Below are positions 11,660 through 23,738 of a stretch of 64,000 nucleotides of DNA, piece after piece. This DNA comes from Paramecium octaurelia (taxonomy: Eukaryota; Ciliophora; Oligohymenophorea; Peniculida; Parameciidae): assembly GCA_905182995.1 (NCBI GenBank), contig CAJJDP010000059.1, positions 385,311-449,310 of the forward strand, given 5' to 3'. Both the position numbers and the translations under genes were made by a program. The notes beneath the pieces are model-generated. The model made no database searches, had not been told where the DNA came from, and saw only the letters and a program-made list of their open reading frames with translations. Numbering within the stretch: the first letter of the stretch is position 1; each line of letters starts with the position of its first letter.

Positions 11660-13325
11660 ATGTTTGGGTGTATAATTTCAGCCTTTAGAGAAATGAGAAT
11701 GAGGTCCTAAATATTTCTTTTTGAAATAATAATTCTGTTATTTGTTTTGGTTTTAGCAGGAGCAGCTGCATATGTAGAAATAAGAATATTTTATTACATT
11801 TCAACTCATTCCTCTGAAACTATTATTTCTAATTTGGATATCAAATAAATTAACCAAGCCACATCTTTGGTTTCGCATTATATCAAATAAAAGCATCAAA
11901 GAAGTAATACGTATTCTTATTTAAATTTTAGGGATTCTTGTTCTTGAACATCTATCCTCCTTTTTGAGAACCTATTAAATGCTTACTCAATAATTTACTA
12001 AAGTCAAGTCAATGGAATCATGTGCAGGTTCAGCATAGTTCGTAATAAGCGAATATGTATATCAAACCCCTAAATTTTGCTATCAACTTCATGGAGTACC
12101 TGATTTGGTGACACTGCCTAAAAACAATTAAAATATCTCCTTGCTCTATTAAGGTTTAGGGCTCTTGAATGAGTATGATCTCTTGTTTAGTATTGAATCG
12201 CCCTACTTTATTTAAGTGGCTGATACTTCAGATTACAAATTCGATATCATTTATCCTGTTGGAATGTTGATTAAAGATTATGACCCAAAAACAAGACCAT
12301 GGTATTCATATAATCTCTATAACAAAGGTATGTAAACCACATCAAATAAATGAAAGCTCATCCGGATGAATTTTATTTTTATTCTGAAGTGTATAAGGTG
12401 TTCATCGAATAGTTTGATTACTAGTTTTCAATAACGCATTCATTATTTAATTCTCAATAGTAATTCTTCGGAATGGCCAAAACAATGTTAACTACCAATG
12501 ACCCTAGTTTTGAATATGTTTTGTACAATATCATACTAATCAATTATGCTGGTTAAGTATTGTATAACGGTATGGAAATGGGGTAAAACTTGACAGACGT
12601 ATTTTATGTTTTTAATGAAACAATCACTGGCTTTAATCAGACAGATTGGTATCAAATAGAGGAACATGCAACCAATAGATTGAGACGAGATAATTCGAAT
12701 TAAATATTGATTTTGTATAATAAATATCATAAGCAATTTGTACATGTGCAAAGTGAAAAATTCAAAAAAGAAAATTTTACACTTATAATGTATATTGTTA
12801 CATTGTTATATTAGATTTACCAATGTGAGTTCAATTAATATTATGGAAAAATAGTTTTAGGAAACTGAAGAATCATTTATCTTTTGGTATTCCCTAGCAC
12901 TTTCAATCATAATTTCAATCTATTCATTAACAGTTACTTTAAGTTTATTTGCTATAAATTCCATATGCAAACCACTAACGAAGTTGACTAATTAAGTGTC
13001 CTTACATGTGTTGCAATTAGGAAATAATATTAATCATCAAATATTTAAAATGTTTAACAAATAAATAATTTCTTTGGATTTGCTGAACAATCTAAATAAC
13101 AAATTTATGAATTTTTCAGAGCTATTACTATTGAGTTAAACCACAAAATCTGAAACTTGTCGATTACTTGAAAAAATGAGTTTCAATAAAAAAGAAAGTA
13201 ATCTTAATCTTAAATTAATACAAAACTAAAATATACTATTGCCTGATTTTCGAAGTATTGAATAAACACAAGTATAAGATATAATCAAAAAAAGCCTTTT
13301 CTAAGGAGAATCTATGATTATATGA
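11660..13325 (+). CDS. Two-pass membrane sensor with extracellular Cache domain
   Basis: ATG 11660 to TGA 13323-13325 with introns of 28, 29 and 25 nt gives 527 residues. One membrane helix lies at about residues 18-42 (FLFEIIILLFVLVLAGAAAY), and a second follows the sensor (FWYSLALSIIISIYSLTVTL). Between them lies a long extracellular dCache-like region with the motif DYDPKTRPWYSY, the signature of Cache domains that bind small ligands. After the second helix a HAMP-like stretch starts (CKPLTKLTNQVSLHV). Ciliates hold many such receptors, and their output domain is often poorly conserved. The 3' end is uncertain: the frame closes at 13325 with no enzymatic output domain, and an open stretch follows before the next gene, so the last exon may be misplaced or the protein may be truncated. 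Confidence 0.75.
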
Positions 13326-13500
13326 TCTATCTCATTTTTCAATACATATCATCAAGTAATATCAATCAAATAAATTATATTAAATTGCACTTTTATGTGG
13401 TTCTGTAGTTTACTCTCAAGAACAATTTTATTCAGAAATTTTTATAATTCGTCAATATGTATTATTATTAAATAAATCAAATCAATTTTTATTTGCTAGA

Positions 13501-15108
13501 ATGTTTAATGCAAGTTGGATTGCCCCTAATTTACTAACAATGCAGCTTTCAGCTAAAAATCACTCAAATAACTACTTAGAAAACTATCCAAGGTTACCTC
13601 TAATACCTTAAAAAAATTAGTTTTTAACTTCTGAAAAGCCCTAATTTAGAATATACTAATAATTGCATCATTAGAAAAACTAACTAACTTTTCAAGAGAT
13701 CTTTGAAATCAATTAGAAAAATTAGGAACTTCTAAATGAATTAATGAATGCTTTGAGTCAAGATTAGCCATATTAATAACATTAAATACTTTCAAACCTA
13801 AACAACCTACAGGACTACGATCTAAAGGTAAAGCCAGATAGAATACGATATCCATCAGTTGATAATAGGATCTAAATGGGAAGTTCACTAGAAGATGTAC
13901 AGAAGTATCGGGAAGTTGGTACAAATTAATTTAAAGAATTATAACCCTATTCCAGAACAGAAAGAATGCATAAAAAAAGAAATGCCAATTAAAGAAAATT
14001 GAGTGATGCCAGTTTTGAAATCGATAATAAATAAAGCTATAAGTACAAGGTGATAAACGGAAAACACAACAACACTAATTAGAAGATACATAAGAATACC
14101 TTTGGGGAGTCAAAATTAAATCAGAGTTTTATTGGTGAATCAAATTAGAATAATAAGATAAAATTCAAAACTGTTGGTTATGTAGTGTTTGCTGCTCTAT
14201 GTTTGTCAAAGAAATATAGATTAATACAATAAAAGAAATAATTATTAAGAAATTAACTTAATCACAATTATCAGGAACATCAAAAAGTGGTTGATTAATT
14301 CTCTAAGAGACAAGCGGTTATTCAAGAAAAATAATACTATTGTTATGTGGTGGAAAAAATCATACATCATCTTAAAGAATAATCGTTTATTGATGAAACT
14401 CTAAGAATTCAAAATTAATCAAAAGAGTATTAGAGTGACATAAGAAAAGTGCATGTTTTTAAATTCACTACTTTACTTTTGAAAAACGTAGAACTATACA
14501 CTAGAAAGAATACCATTACAGATATCGTATGCAGTTTAATCAATATGAGTATGTATGAGTAAACTGATATTCCAGTTTCTAAATTTGTTGGATATAGATG
14601 TCATTTTTATAATGATGATCGAGTTAAGATACCTGTAGAGCAATAAGTTTTGATAGCGTTGGAATATTACTTTTTTTGTAATTTGATCCCTTAGTTATGT
14701 GAGATTGTGGCTGATCTTTCAGATAACAAGACTATTGGAAAACAAAAAGTTAAAACAAATCCATCTCATCTAAATGAATGTCATTTTTATATATGTGTTC
14801 TTGCAACTTTAATTTAATAAAAGATTGTATAAGTGTTTTCTGAAATGAAAAAAGTAAAAAACCCTAATGGAAATATGGTTCAAAAGACACTTAAGACAAC
14901 AGAATAACAGAATTTCGTTATCAAGGCATTTATATCAATTAATACGCAATTTGAGGATGATAATAATGATGAAAATGAAATAGTGAAGGGATTGATATCA
15001 TCTGATTTGATTCTGGCACTTGAGGAGGAGAAACCACAATGGAAGAAATTCATAGATAAGACCTTTTCCTAGATAATTACAAATTTCAGCAACTTGTTAC
15101 CAAAATGA
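13501..15108 (+). CDS. Conserved-looking protein of unknown function
   Basis: ATG 13501 to TGA 15106-15108, no intron needed, gives 535 residues. I do not recognise the family. The first 250 residues are polar and rich in N/Q/K, with a helical stretch FQEIFEINQKNQELLNELMN. From about residue 225 it is folded-looking: VGYVVFAALCLSKKYR, a long helix region with SKRQAVIQEKQYYCYVVEKI, then VFKFTTLLLKNVELYTRK, and a C-terminal globular part (SKFVGYRCHFYNDDRVKIP, HLNECHFYICVLATLI). The start is uncertain because the same frame is already open from 13318. It could instead begin further upstream or even belong to the preceding Cache gene, 175 bp away. Confidence 0.65.
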
Positions 15109-15230
15109 ATATATTAAATTTTTATGCAGATTATAATTAATAGATTAATAATTTAAAACAGAGTAGGTTGTTAAAATATTTTTCAGTTTAAAATGAATTA
15201 TTAAACTAATTATTTTTATCAATAATTTTA

Positions 15231-17303
15231 ATGTTAACTTTGGAGAACTTCAACTAAACATCATTCAAGTAACCAATAATCAACAGGTAATTTGCCTAAA
15301 TACTCAAAGCCCACGGTCTATTGAGGCTTGCCGTTTGTGTGGAATTTTGCCAGAGGAGCTAATTTAAATTGGTATAAAGGAACTAAAAAAGAGAAATCCG
15401 GAGTTGAGATTGAATAAATAAGGGTGGGAGTTTATGTGGCAACATCACGAAATTAAAAGATAAGAGAAACTGGAGGCATGTCTCGAGGCAAGATAGTAAT
15501 TGATTGATGCAGGATTTAATTTCAATAATCAGGAGGAGGAAGAATAGGTCATGGACAATTCAGATCAATTACAGGCAAGTCAAAATTAGTAGGAATTGGA
15601 GAAAATACAACTTAGACAATAGAAGGAGATTTAGTAAATGCTTGAACATGAAAGAAAGTAATAAGAAATTCGAGAGAGGAATGAGTCAAAGCAAAGGTAG
15701 TTGTAAGAGAGACAATTGAGGAGAGAGGATTAATTAAGATAGAGCAGAGTGAAACAAGAGTATGATCGAGTTTAGAGGGAGAGAGATAGATAAATTAAAT
15801 AATAACGGGAAGAATAAAAATAAAAGAAAAATGCTAAATAACAATATAAGAAGGAATTGAATAGAGTCCAATTAGAATAATTAAGATAAAAGGAATTGCA
15901 GTAAGAGTACAGAAGGAGAGAGGAGGAAAGAAAATAGAGACAACAAATATTCAAAGAGCAAATGAAAGAAATACAATTGAGACATGAGATGGAATTGTAG
16001 GTCAAGAGATAGATAATGGAAATGAAGGATAGAGAGAGGTTAGAGAAGTAGGAATAATCAAGATAGGAGAAAATTCAGGCTTCTTAATAAGCACAACTGG
16101 AGTTGAGATACAAATTGTAGACTGCGAAGTAACTTTAGATGGAGAAATTAGAAAGAATGAGAGAGCAATTTGAGGACAAGGAAAGAAAAATAGAGGAGAG
16201 ACGATAAGAATTTGAGAGGTTGAAAGAATAGAAATTAATTGAGAACTATATTAATGCATAATAGCATTAAGAAAAAATGAAGTAGGTAATTGAAAAGGTA
16301 TAAAATCAAGAGGAAAATAAATATTATGATTATTAACAGAAATAGGAAATTGTTAATTAAAGAAAAAAGCAATTAGAGCTGGAAAAGTTGAAAGAAATGT
16401 TGATAAAGAAACAATAATAGGAGGAGAAGGAACAGCTTAGAATTGATGCTATTTAGAATGCGGAAAAGAATTAATAAATAAAGACTATGGAATTGAATAA
16501 TAAATTATTGCTAAAAGAGTAAATGATTCAAGAAAAGCAAATGGAGAAGTAATAAATTTAAGAATAAATTAAATTATAAGAAATTCTAAAAATGAAGGAT
16601 AAAAAGGAAGCCTTGGAAAGGTTATACAGAAAATAGGAATATGAAAAAGAAATTTTAAGATAAAAGATAGAGGAGAAAATGAGAAGAACTGAAAATTTAC
16701 AATTATAGAAGAGCAGAGTCTTGGAGTAAAGGTTGTAAATGAAGTAAATAGCTAATTTGTAAAAGGAAGAATTAAAGCATTAATTTGAATTGATAAAATA
16801 AGGGAAAATTGAAATTCTTTAATCTTCAAATGAGAATGAGTCCCAATAACAAGGATCTCATTAAATTGAAGATCATCCAATCTCAACTTAAAAAAAAGGA
16901 AGACGTATTATCTATAACGATTAACTTAGCTTAAACTGCCCTTCCAAAAAAGAAGGCTGAGGTTTAGAGACCAAAGTCTGCGCTAACGAAGAAGGTTCAA
17001 AATGAAGAGAAAAAATAAATAAGAATAAGTGATGATCCCTAGCTTCAGTATCAATTAGAGCTCTTGGAGTAATAATAGTAAGAGGAGATGATTAATGTAA
17101 GAAAGATAATGTATTTTTAGCTGTTGGAGAATGAGTAAGTATTAGAATAAGAAAGAGAAAAGCAGTTGTATTAAATTGAAAACAAACAAGATCAACTCAG
17201 ATTGGAGAAAATATTTTAGATTGAAAGAAATTAAGCAAAAAAACGAATACTCGATTTGCAAGAGGAACACAAAAAGTAGATTGAAGAATTTATGTCTAAT
17301 TGA
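15231..17303 (+). CDS. Highly charged coiled-coil protein
   Basis: ATG 15231 to TGA 17301-17303 with introns of 23 and 25 nt gives 674 residues. The start exon reads through the first intron as SPRSIEACRLCGILPEEL, which looks like a small folded N-terminal segment. Residues 85 to about 560 are an almost continuous E/K/R/Q coiled coil without proline or glycine. A basic, proline-containing break (ALPKKKAEVQRPKSALTKK) is followed by a last coil. The coding strand is extremely purine-rich and uses GAG, AGA and TTG more than its neighbours. The length and style suit a ciliary or cortical structural protein, but no family can be named. The stop is only 17 bp from the start of the CHIP gene. Confidence 0.8.
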
Positions 17304-17320
17304 TTATTTAATATAATAAA

Positions 17321-18212
17321 ATGTAAACAACAACAAAAGCGTAATAGTTTAAAGTAAAAGGGAATGAGGCTTTTCAAAGTAAGAATTACCTTGAGGCCAT
17401 ATAATTCTACTCTTAGGCAATTGTAAAAGCATAAATTAATATAGGCTGAAGATAATACTGAAAGTGTATTCTTTTCCAATAGATCTAATTGTTACTATCA
17501 ACTAAAGAGATACCAAGATGCCTGTAAAGATGCCACTGAGGCTTTGGAATTGGATGAAAAGAACATCAAGGCTCATATGATCGCTGGTCAATCGATTTGT
17601 ATGCTGGCAAAGGAAAGATAGGAGAGCTCCAAGATTGACACAGGCATTCAAAGAATTTTAAAAGGTGATTTAGATTTGTAATTAATAGCTCGCACCTTGT
17701 GTGCAGGTTAGAAGAAATCGGAGTATGAGAAGGAAATTGATGAAAAAATTAATAAGGCTAAGAAACTGAAGTGGTTTATTTAGTAAGAAGAGGAGAAAAT
17801 TAAAAATTAAGAAATTGTTTAATAGTTATAAGATTTAGTAAAAAACGATGTTAAATTGACCTAACAAGAAAAGTAAATTACTTTAGCCCAAATTGATAAA
17901 TACATTACAAATGAAAAGCCTAAATTGGAAATCCCAGAATATTTGCAGTGTCATATTTCAAAAAAACTGTTAATCGATCCTTACACAACAGAAGTAGGGT
18001 ACTCTTATGAAAAAGCACTTCTATTCTCAAAACTCCATTTAAATCAAGATCCATACACTAAGTACATGTCTTTTTAAATTAGCAAACCAATTAATCCACA
18101 AATTGTATATCCAAATATCAATTTAAAGTAAGCAGCAAGTGAATTTCTAGCCTAGAATCCTTGGGCCTATGATTTTAATCCAGATTAGAATTATAAGGAT
18201 ATTGAGATATGA
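17321..18212 (+). CDS. CHIP: CHIP-type E3 ubiquitin ligase (TPR plus U-box)
   Basis: ATG 17321 to TGA 18210-18212 with one 22-nt intron gives 289 residues, close to the 303 of human STUB1/CHIP. Residues 1-110 form three TPR repeats: KVKGNEAFQSKNYLEAIQFY, ESVFFSNRSNCYYQLKRYQD, ALELDEKNIKAHMIAGQS, which in CHIP bind the C-terminal EEVD of Hsp70 and Hsp90. A helical hairpin rich in K/E/Q follows. The U-box is at about 205-280: IPEYLQCHISKKLLIDPYTT, then LNQDPYTK, NINLKQAASEFLAQNPW. The U-box recruits E2 enzymes to ubiquitinate chaperone-bound clients. The start lies 17 bp after the previous stop. Confidence 0.93.
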
Positions 18213-18295
18213 TTCGATAAGTTAATGACATGATAGAATTAGTAACTATCTGAATAGTATAAATTTCGAAATATAATTTATATAATTCTATTAAG

Positions 18296-20840
18296 ATGAA
18301 TAAAATTTGCATAAGACTTCCAGATGGTAACATTCACGTTATTGAGACCTAAAAGACGAGCTTAAGAAATTGTTTTTTGAGTACTAACCATATCGATTTA
18401 TATAGGTTTTGGTCATCATCTACCGCCATATGAAGTTTCTTTATTATTAAACGAAAATACCAATACATTGGTTGGCAAGAATGAAGAGTATTTTATGTAT
18501 TGTTATGATTAGGCTAAAAGCCGATGTGCCATACAAAATAATAGATGGGAGAGAATTGATAAAATGTTATAACACATTAAAGGATCGGAACACTAAAAAT
18601 GATAAACTAATATTGGAATTTTAATAGTAACTCGAAGTTCTCCAATAAAAATTAAATGATTAATAGCTAGCAATTTCTAAGGAGGAGAAATAAAAGTTTG
18701 AAGATTTCTAAAATAAATATTTGCAATTGGAGTTTCAGTTTAATAATTAGATAGAAAAGAATTAAAAATTATAACAAGAATACGATTACACAAAGCAGTA
18801 ATAACAGGTTTAAAAATAGGAATTAGAAAAACTTTAGAATTAATTTGAAAATGATAAAAAATAGATAGAAAAAGTAAAAAAAAAATATCAACAATATAAA
18901 GTATAGATGAAAGAAACAATGGAAGAGAAAAGTAAATATGAGTCGAAAATTACCGCTTTGGAAAAAGATGTCTAATATATATCATTAAAAATAACAGAGA
19001 GAGAAAGTCAAATAAAAAAGTTAGAAGATGAGTTAACTAAAGAAAAAGAAGAAAATAAAACGCTTGTTTAATAGTTATTAAACAAAGAAGCTGAAAGATT
19101 GAAAGAGGCTGAGGCAAGACATTAACTTTATGTTTAGCAGAATTAAGCTCAGTTTATGAGATCAACAGGCAGCCTTGTTGCAATGTAATAAATTTAAGAT
19201 AATTTGAATTAAGATATTCAAATTCAGTAGGATTTATTAAATTCAGATTAGAGGATTAAATCTTATGAAGATCAGGTTGAATAACTAAGGAAGTAAATCA
19301 GTAATTAGGATGATACAATCTAAAAAGCAAATCAAGACTCAAAAAAATTAAAATAACAAAAAGAAGAGTTAGAATTAAAAATATTATAAATGGAAAAAGA
19401 AATTAGTGAATAGGAAATTAGGTTAAAGAATTTAAACAAATTGATAGATGCAGAGGATTCTGAATTTATCAAAATGTAAGGGAAGGTTGAATAAGTTGAA
19501 GCTGACCTTTACAATAATTATAAATATCGTTTGATGAGAATAGTCGAACTGATACCAAGAACTTATAGAGACCAAGTCGAGTTTGCTGTGGAAGAATTAT
19601 TTGATAAGAAACTTTATTTAAACAAAGGTCAGGTTACAAATTAAACTTATAAATTTTACTTGTTGGATTATGCTAAAGTTAAAGATATAATTTTTAAAGA
19701 AAATAATCTGGATATTAAACAATCAATTATTACATCATATAAATTCAATATTCATGGGTAGTTAACTTCAAAGAAAATAGTAGCTGATTAACAAATTCAA
19801 GATAAATCTGAGTTAGTTGATTCACTTTAATTGTATTATGCTACATCGATTGACCATCTAAGTGGGGAATTGACCAAAATTAAAAGCGAGAAGAGTGATA
19901 AAATATATATTATTAAGGAGACATATATAACTTAATCAAAGGAGAACTTAGGTTCCTATGAATATGCTCTAGATTAATTGAGTCGATCTATTGCGGCATA
20001 GATTATCCTAAATTAATTTGTGGAAGATTTAAAACAAAAGAATATAAATGTTCCTTTTCAATTTTCGTTTGCACAACCTGCACTATTTTCAAATTCAACC
20101 CACTTTAAACAATACTTTATAGAATTGACTAAAAAATAACCCTAAGAATAATAGCCAAAAGCTTTTTCTTTAATTAAGTAGTTTTTGGAATAGTTAACGG
20201 ATGATAATTCAAACGAGTTTTATTCTTCGCTCAGAGAGTATTAACTTTAAAAAAAGACAGTTTAAGGGTAAGGAACATAACAAGCATCTGAATTGGACAT
20301 GTAAGATCAAATAGATTTTCTTTAAAATTTTAATAACATATTGCCTAATTAGAATTGTGAAGATATTATCAAAAAGTATAAACAATTTTCTAATGAAGAG
20401 AAAGTTAAGGCATTCAAATATTTATTAGAACTGCTAAGCGACACTTGTGATGATTTTCCACTAGAAAAGGTATCTATTTTTGTGATAACAATTAGTACTT
20501 CTACGGATACGAATTGAAGTTATCAGATCTTTAGGATGCTAATGTTTTCAGGAAATACAATGGAGGAAACATGAATTTTGAGGCTTCAGAGGAAGGTAAA
20601 TTTTTATCTGCTCTTTCATACTATTCTATTAAAAAAACCCATAGTTAATTCTGTGTATCTCACATTCAAGGAATTGGAAACTAGTTATATGATCCAATGA
20701 TATCAAGTTATGACGGTTTCTTGAATTGCTTAGATTAAGGAATAAATGAGATAAGAAGAATTGAATCATCATTTGAATCATGTGATCCTTAAAATATCGG
20801 TTATAAATACATAAAAGCATTGGATATTACTATGTAGTGA
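18296..20840 (+). CDS. Coiled-coil protein with alpha-kinase-like C-terminus (copy B)
   Basis: ATG 18296 to TGA 20838-20840 with introns of 25, 25 and 26 nt gives 822 residues. The layout repeats that of the gene at 5953-9036: an N-terminal module (ICIRLPDGNIHVIETQ ... YEVSLLLNENTN), a coiled coil from about residue 80 to 430, a middle helical region, and a C-terminal alpha-kinase-like segment. The last shows FRKYNGGNMNFE, FLSALSYYSI and HIQGIGNQLYDPMIS, a better match to the alpha-kinase pattern (AFSHfTY, DLQGvG, LTDPqI) than in the other copies. The nucleotide-loop and zinc-binding end (HxCxxxC) are absent, so it may be a pseudokinase. Only the architecture, not the bulk sequence, is shared with the other members. 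Proposed role: scaffold or myosin-heavy-chain-kinase-like regulator, by inference only. Confidence 0.82.
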
Positions 20841-21046
20841 ATTAAATTATAAAGATTATATGATATAATATAATTAAATTTGCTATTTGTTTATCGAATG
20901 GTTTTGTAGTCATGTAGACAAAATAAATCATTCGTTTAGATGTTACTTGGTGTGTTCTTAGTAGTTATTACGTTAAATAGTATTATGAATAAGAAAGTGA
21001 ATTGAGGTATTGATTAAAAATTAAATAATTATATAACAGTTAAATT

Positions 21047-22669
21047 ATGAGTCAAGGGGAGATAATAAAAAACATGGATAGCGTTTTAAAATAGCTAACG
21101 AATAATTTCAATGAATTAATAAGTAGGGAATAGTTATTACGATTTCTTGACTAGAGATGCACATAATTATTTGACAGGATAATCTTTGAATAATTATATT
21201 CGAGAATGCCAAAAGGCATGAATGGATATGTTTCAGTAAATGATTTTAAACAAATTGTGCTGTAAGCTTATTAAACGTTGACAACTAAAATTGCTCAATC
21301 TTCTACTTTAATGGATCAAAAGCGAAAGTAATATTTCCTATGTGATGTAGCGAATTGAATTCAATTTCATAAAAATTGAAACAATTAGCGAATACAGAGA
21401 GATATAATAATTACAATATTAGTTTACAAAGCACACTAACGATTCAAATATTAGATGGAATAGTGTAGTTTCCTGGAAACTCTTTGGTATTTATCAAGAT
21501 AGGATGTGATGAAATTATTTATCAAACCAAGTATGCAAATCGAAATTCGCCTCAATGGGGTGATGCATTTACCTTCCCCATAAAAACTGGTTAAGAAGAG
21601 GTTTGGCTTGCAATTTTGGATGAAGAATCAGCCTCAAATAAATAAATAGGTGGGTAAGTTCAATTGTAATTGCAGCAATTTTACGATTAAAAAATTCATG
21701 AGGAGGAGCTGAGTTTAATGGATCAACATAACATTTCGAAGGCAGCAGTTGTGAAGGTTACAGTTCAATGGATACATTCCTAAGTATTGAAACATTAGTA
21801 TTTAGACAAAATATTTGGAGTAGGAGATCTTGGAGACTCAATAGTAGATGCAAGAACTTAAATTCGATATTGATGAGTATAACAACGACATTAAAGCGAT
21901 ATTCTAACCATTTCAATTAGAAAGTGCTGGAAATCAAATTGAGTAATCAGATTCGATTTAGAAGCACTAATAAATTGCAAATCAACTTTACTCGACTCAA
22001 TAAAACTATTCTGTAGTGCCTCCTAAACAGAATACTGAAATCACTCCAAACTAATGGTTAAGAATAAGTTTGATACTAACTCTTATGTTTTTTGTATCAG
22101 CTATTGCGGAATCGTTTATAAGAACATAATATTTGGATGTATTAATCAGATTCAATAGATTAGTTTCTAATTTTATTTTACAGTTTGTGGTTTTATATGA
22201 ACAATTCTGAATTGCACTCTCTATTACATATTAAAATAATGACATTTATGTACATTTTGTCAATTGTCTATGATGGCTTTTGGTTGTTTTTTTATTTTAA
22301 ACCTTACTTAAGAAACGAAGTCAAATTCGATCATCAAGAGGACACATTTCATTAATACACTGTAGTACTTTGCATTTTGATTCTCATAGAAAAAGTAAGA
22401 ATGTCACATCTAAATCATAGCTATTTATTATACTCTCTTATTTTAATTTGTATGTAAAATGTCCGAATGCAAGACAGAACATTTTTGATGAGTAATATGA
22501 GATTTGTTTTGGATCATATTACCAATAGAAAATGGCAGAAAGTCAGAAGCAAGCACAATACTCGAGTAAGGTGATAAGACAAGGCACTCCAAATATCAAG
22601 TATATCTATCCTATGCAACAATAATCCCAAAGTCAAAGATAGCGCTATTCTTTGAGATATGTTCAATGA
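21047..22669 (+). CDS. EF-hand/C2-domain multi-pass membrane protein
   Basis: ATG 21047 to TGA 22667-22669 with introns of 23, 25, 25 and 23 nt gives 508 residues. The N-terminus carries an EF-hand-like pair (SREQLLRFLDQRCTQLFDRI, MNGYVSVNDFKQIVLQAY). A C2 domain follows at about residues 110-230: TLTIQILDGIVQFPGNSLVF, IYQTKYANRNSPQWGDAFTF, VWLAILDEESASN. After a polar linker come several hydrophobic helices (ISLILTLMFFVSAIAESF, FLILFYSLWFYM, IMTFMYILSIVYDGFWLFFY, VVLCILILIEKV). This order, calcium-sensing domains then four helices, suggests a calcium-dependent membrane-tethering or trafficking protein. No named family fits exactly. The exon ends were set by frame restoration; the last intron (23 nt) is supported by the clean basic tail AESQKQAQYSSKVIRQG. 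Confidence 0.78.
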
Positions 22670-22744
22670 ACCAATTTTCTGATTTTATCCAAAGATTGCA
22701 AGTAAATAATTAAATTATAAATATAATTAAACAATTTTGTGAAT

Positions 22745-23617
22745 TCATTCAACTTAAATGTTGCAATGATTATAGAGTTTGGCCTTCTCACTTTTGACTC
22801 TCCTAAAATAAGTGATCTCCTCCTTCCCTTCGATTCCAATACAGAACTCAATGTCTCCAACTTTCTTGATGACAGAACTAAAAGTGACTACTCTTTTGGG
22901 AATTGGAGCAATTTTTAAGAAATGATGAAATTTATTCTTCTCAACTTGTTTTCCAGTATTAAAAAAGAATGTTTCTTGTTCATCATCTACTTCTGTATGA
23001 TCTTCCTTAATCAATTCCAATTAGCTGGGTTTTTGAGATTCAATGTTGAGTGTGGCCTTTTATTATTATGAAAGTCGATGAAGTTTCTCTTCGATTGTTA
23101 ATGTTTTTTATGCTTGAGATGCTTTTTGATGGGAACGAGTGATAGCAGAGGATTCTGAGTTGACTGCTTGTGACCTTTTGGTGTATTTAAATTCATTAGG
23201 AGTGAGGACTAAGGGATGGCTGATTTTAATTATGGGTTTGGAGGGAGCAGAGTTATCTGATAGAATTCTTCTCTTTTTAGTTTTATTCTAGGAATAAAAT
23301 TTTGGATCAACTTATATTTATTTAATAGATGGTGTGTTGTGAACTTAATTTGTTTTCGTTCTCAATTTTGCATTAGATTTGTCTTCTTTGAAATAAGGTT
23401 GCTTGGTTAATTCATCTAGATCAAATTGTTCCTGGGCCTATATTGAGAAAACCATGGAAGTAGATTGTCTACTCTTTTTCGGTACAAATTGACTGTATTG
23501 TGTATTGTTATTGATTTGTTCTGTTCTGGGATCATTTTTCATGGGCAAGGTGGCATTGAAAGAAATGGTTTCAGTTTAAAACTCATCTTAGGCTTGGGAG
23601 AACAATTTTTAATTCAT
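22745..23617 (-). CDS. Protein of unknown function, intronless
   Basis: ATG 23617-23615 to TGA 22747-22745 is one open frame of 290 residues. The first 180 residues are low-complexity polar sequence with basic patches (KKSRQSTSMVFS, NKTKKRRILSDNSAPSKP). The C-terminal 80 residues look folded: KFHHFLKIAPIPKRVVTF, GDIEFCIGIEGKEEITYF. I recognise no family. It converges with the C2 protein gene, 75 bp apart. Confidence 0.7.
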
Positions 23618-23738
23618 AAAAATTAAACACAACAATAATAAATCGAATATGTATTAAAACATAAAAATAGAATGGGACAATAATTTGTTTATGAGGGATC
23701 TAAATAATTGTATTTCTTAAAATTATATGATTTATGAT

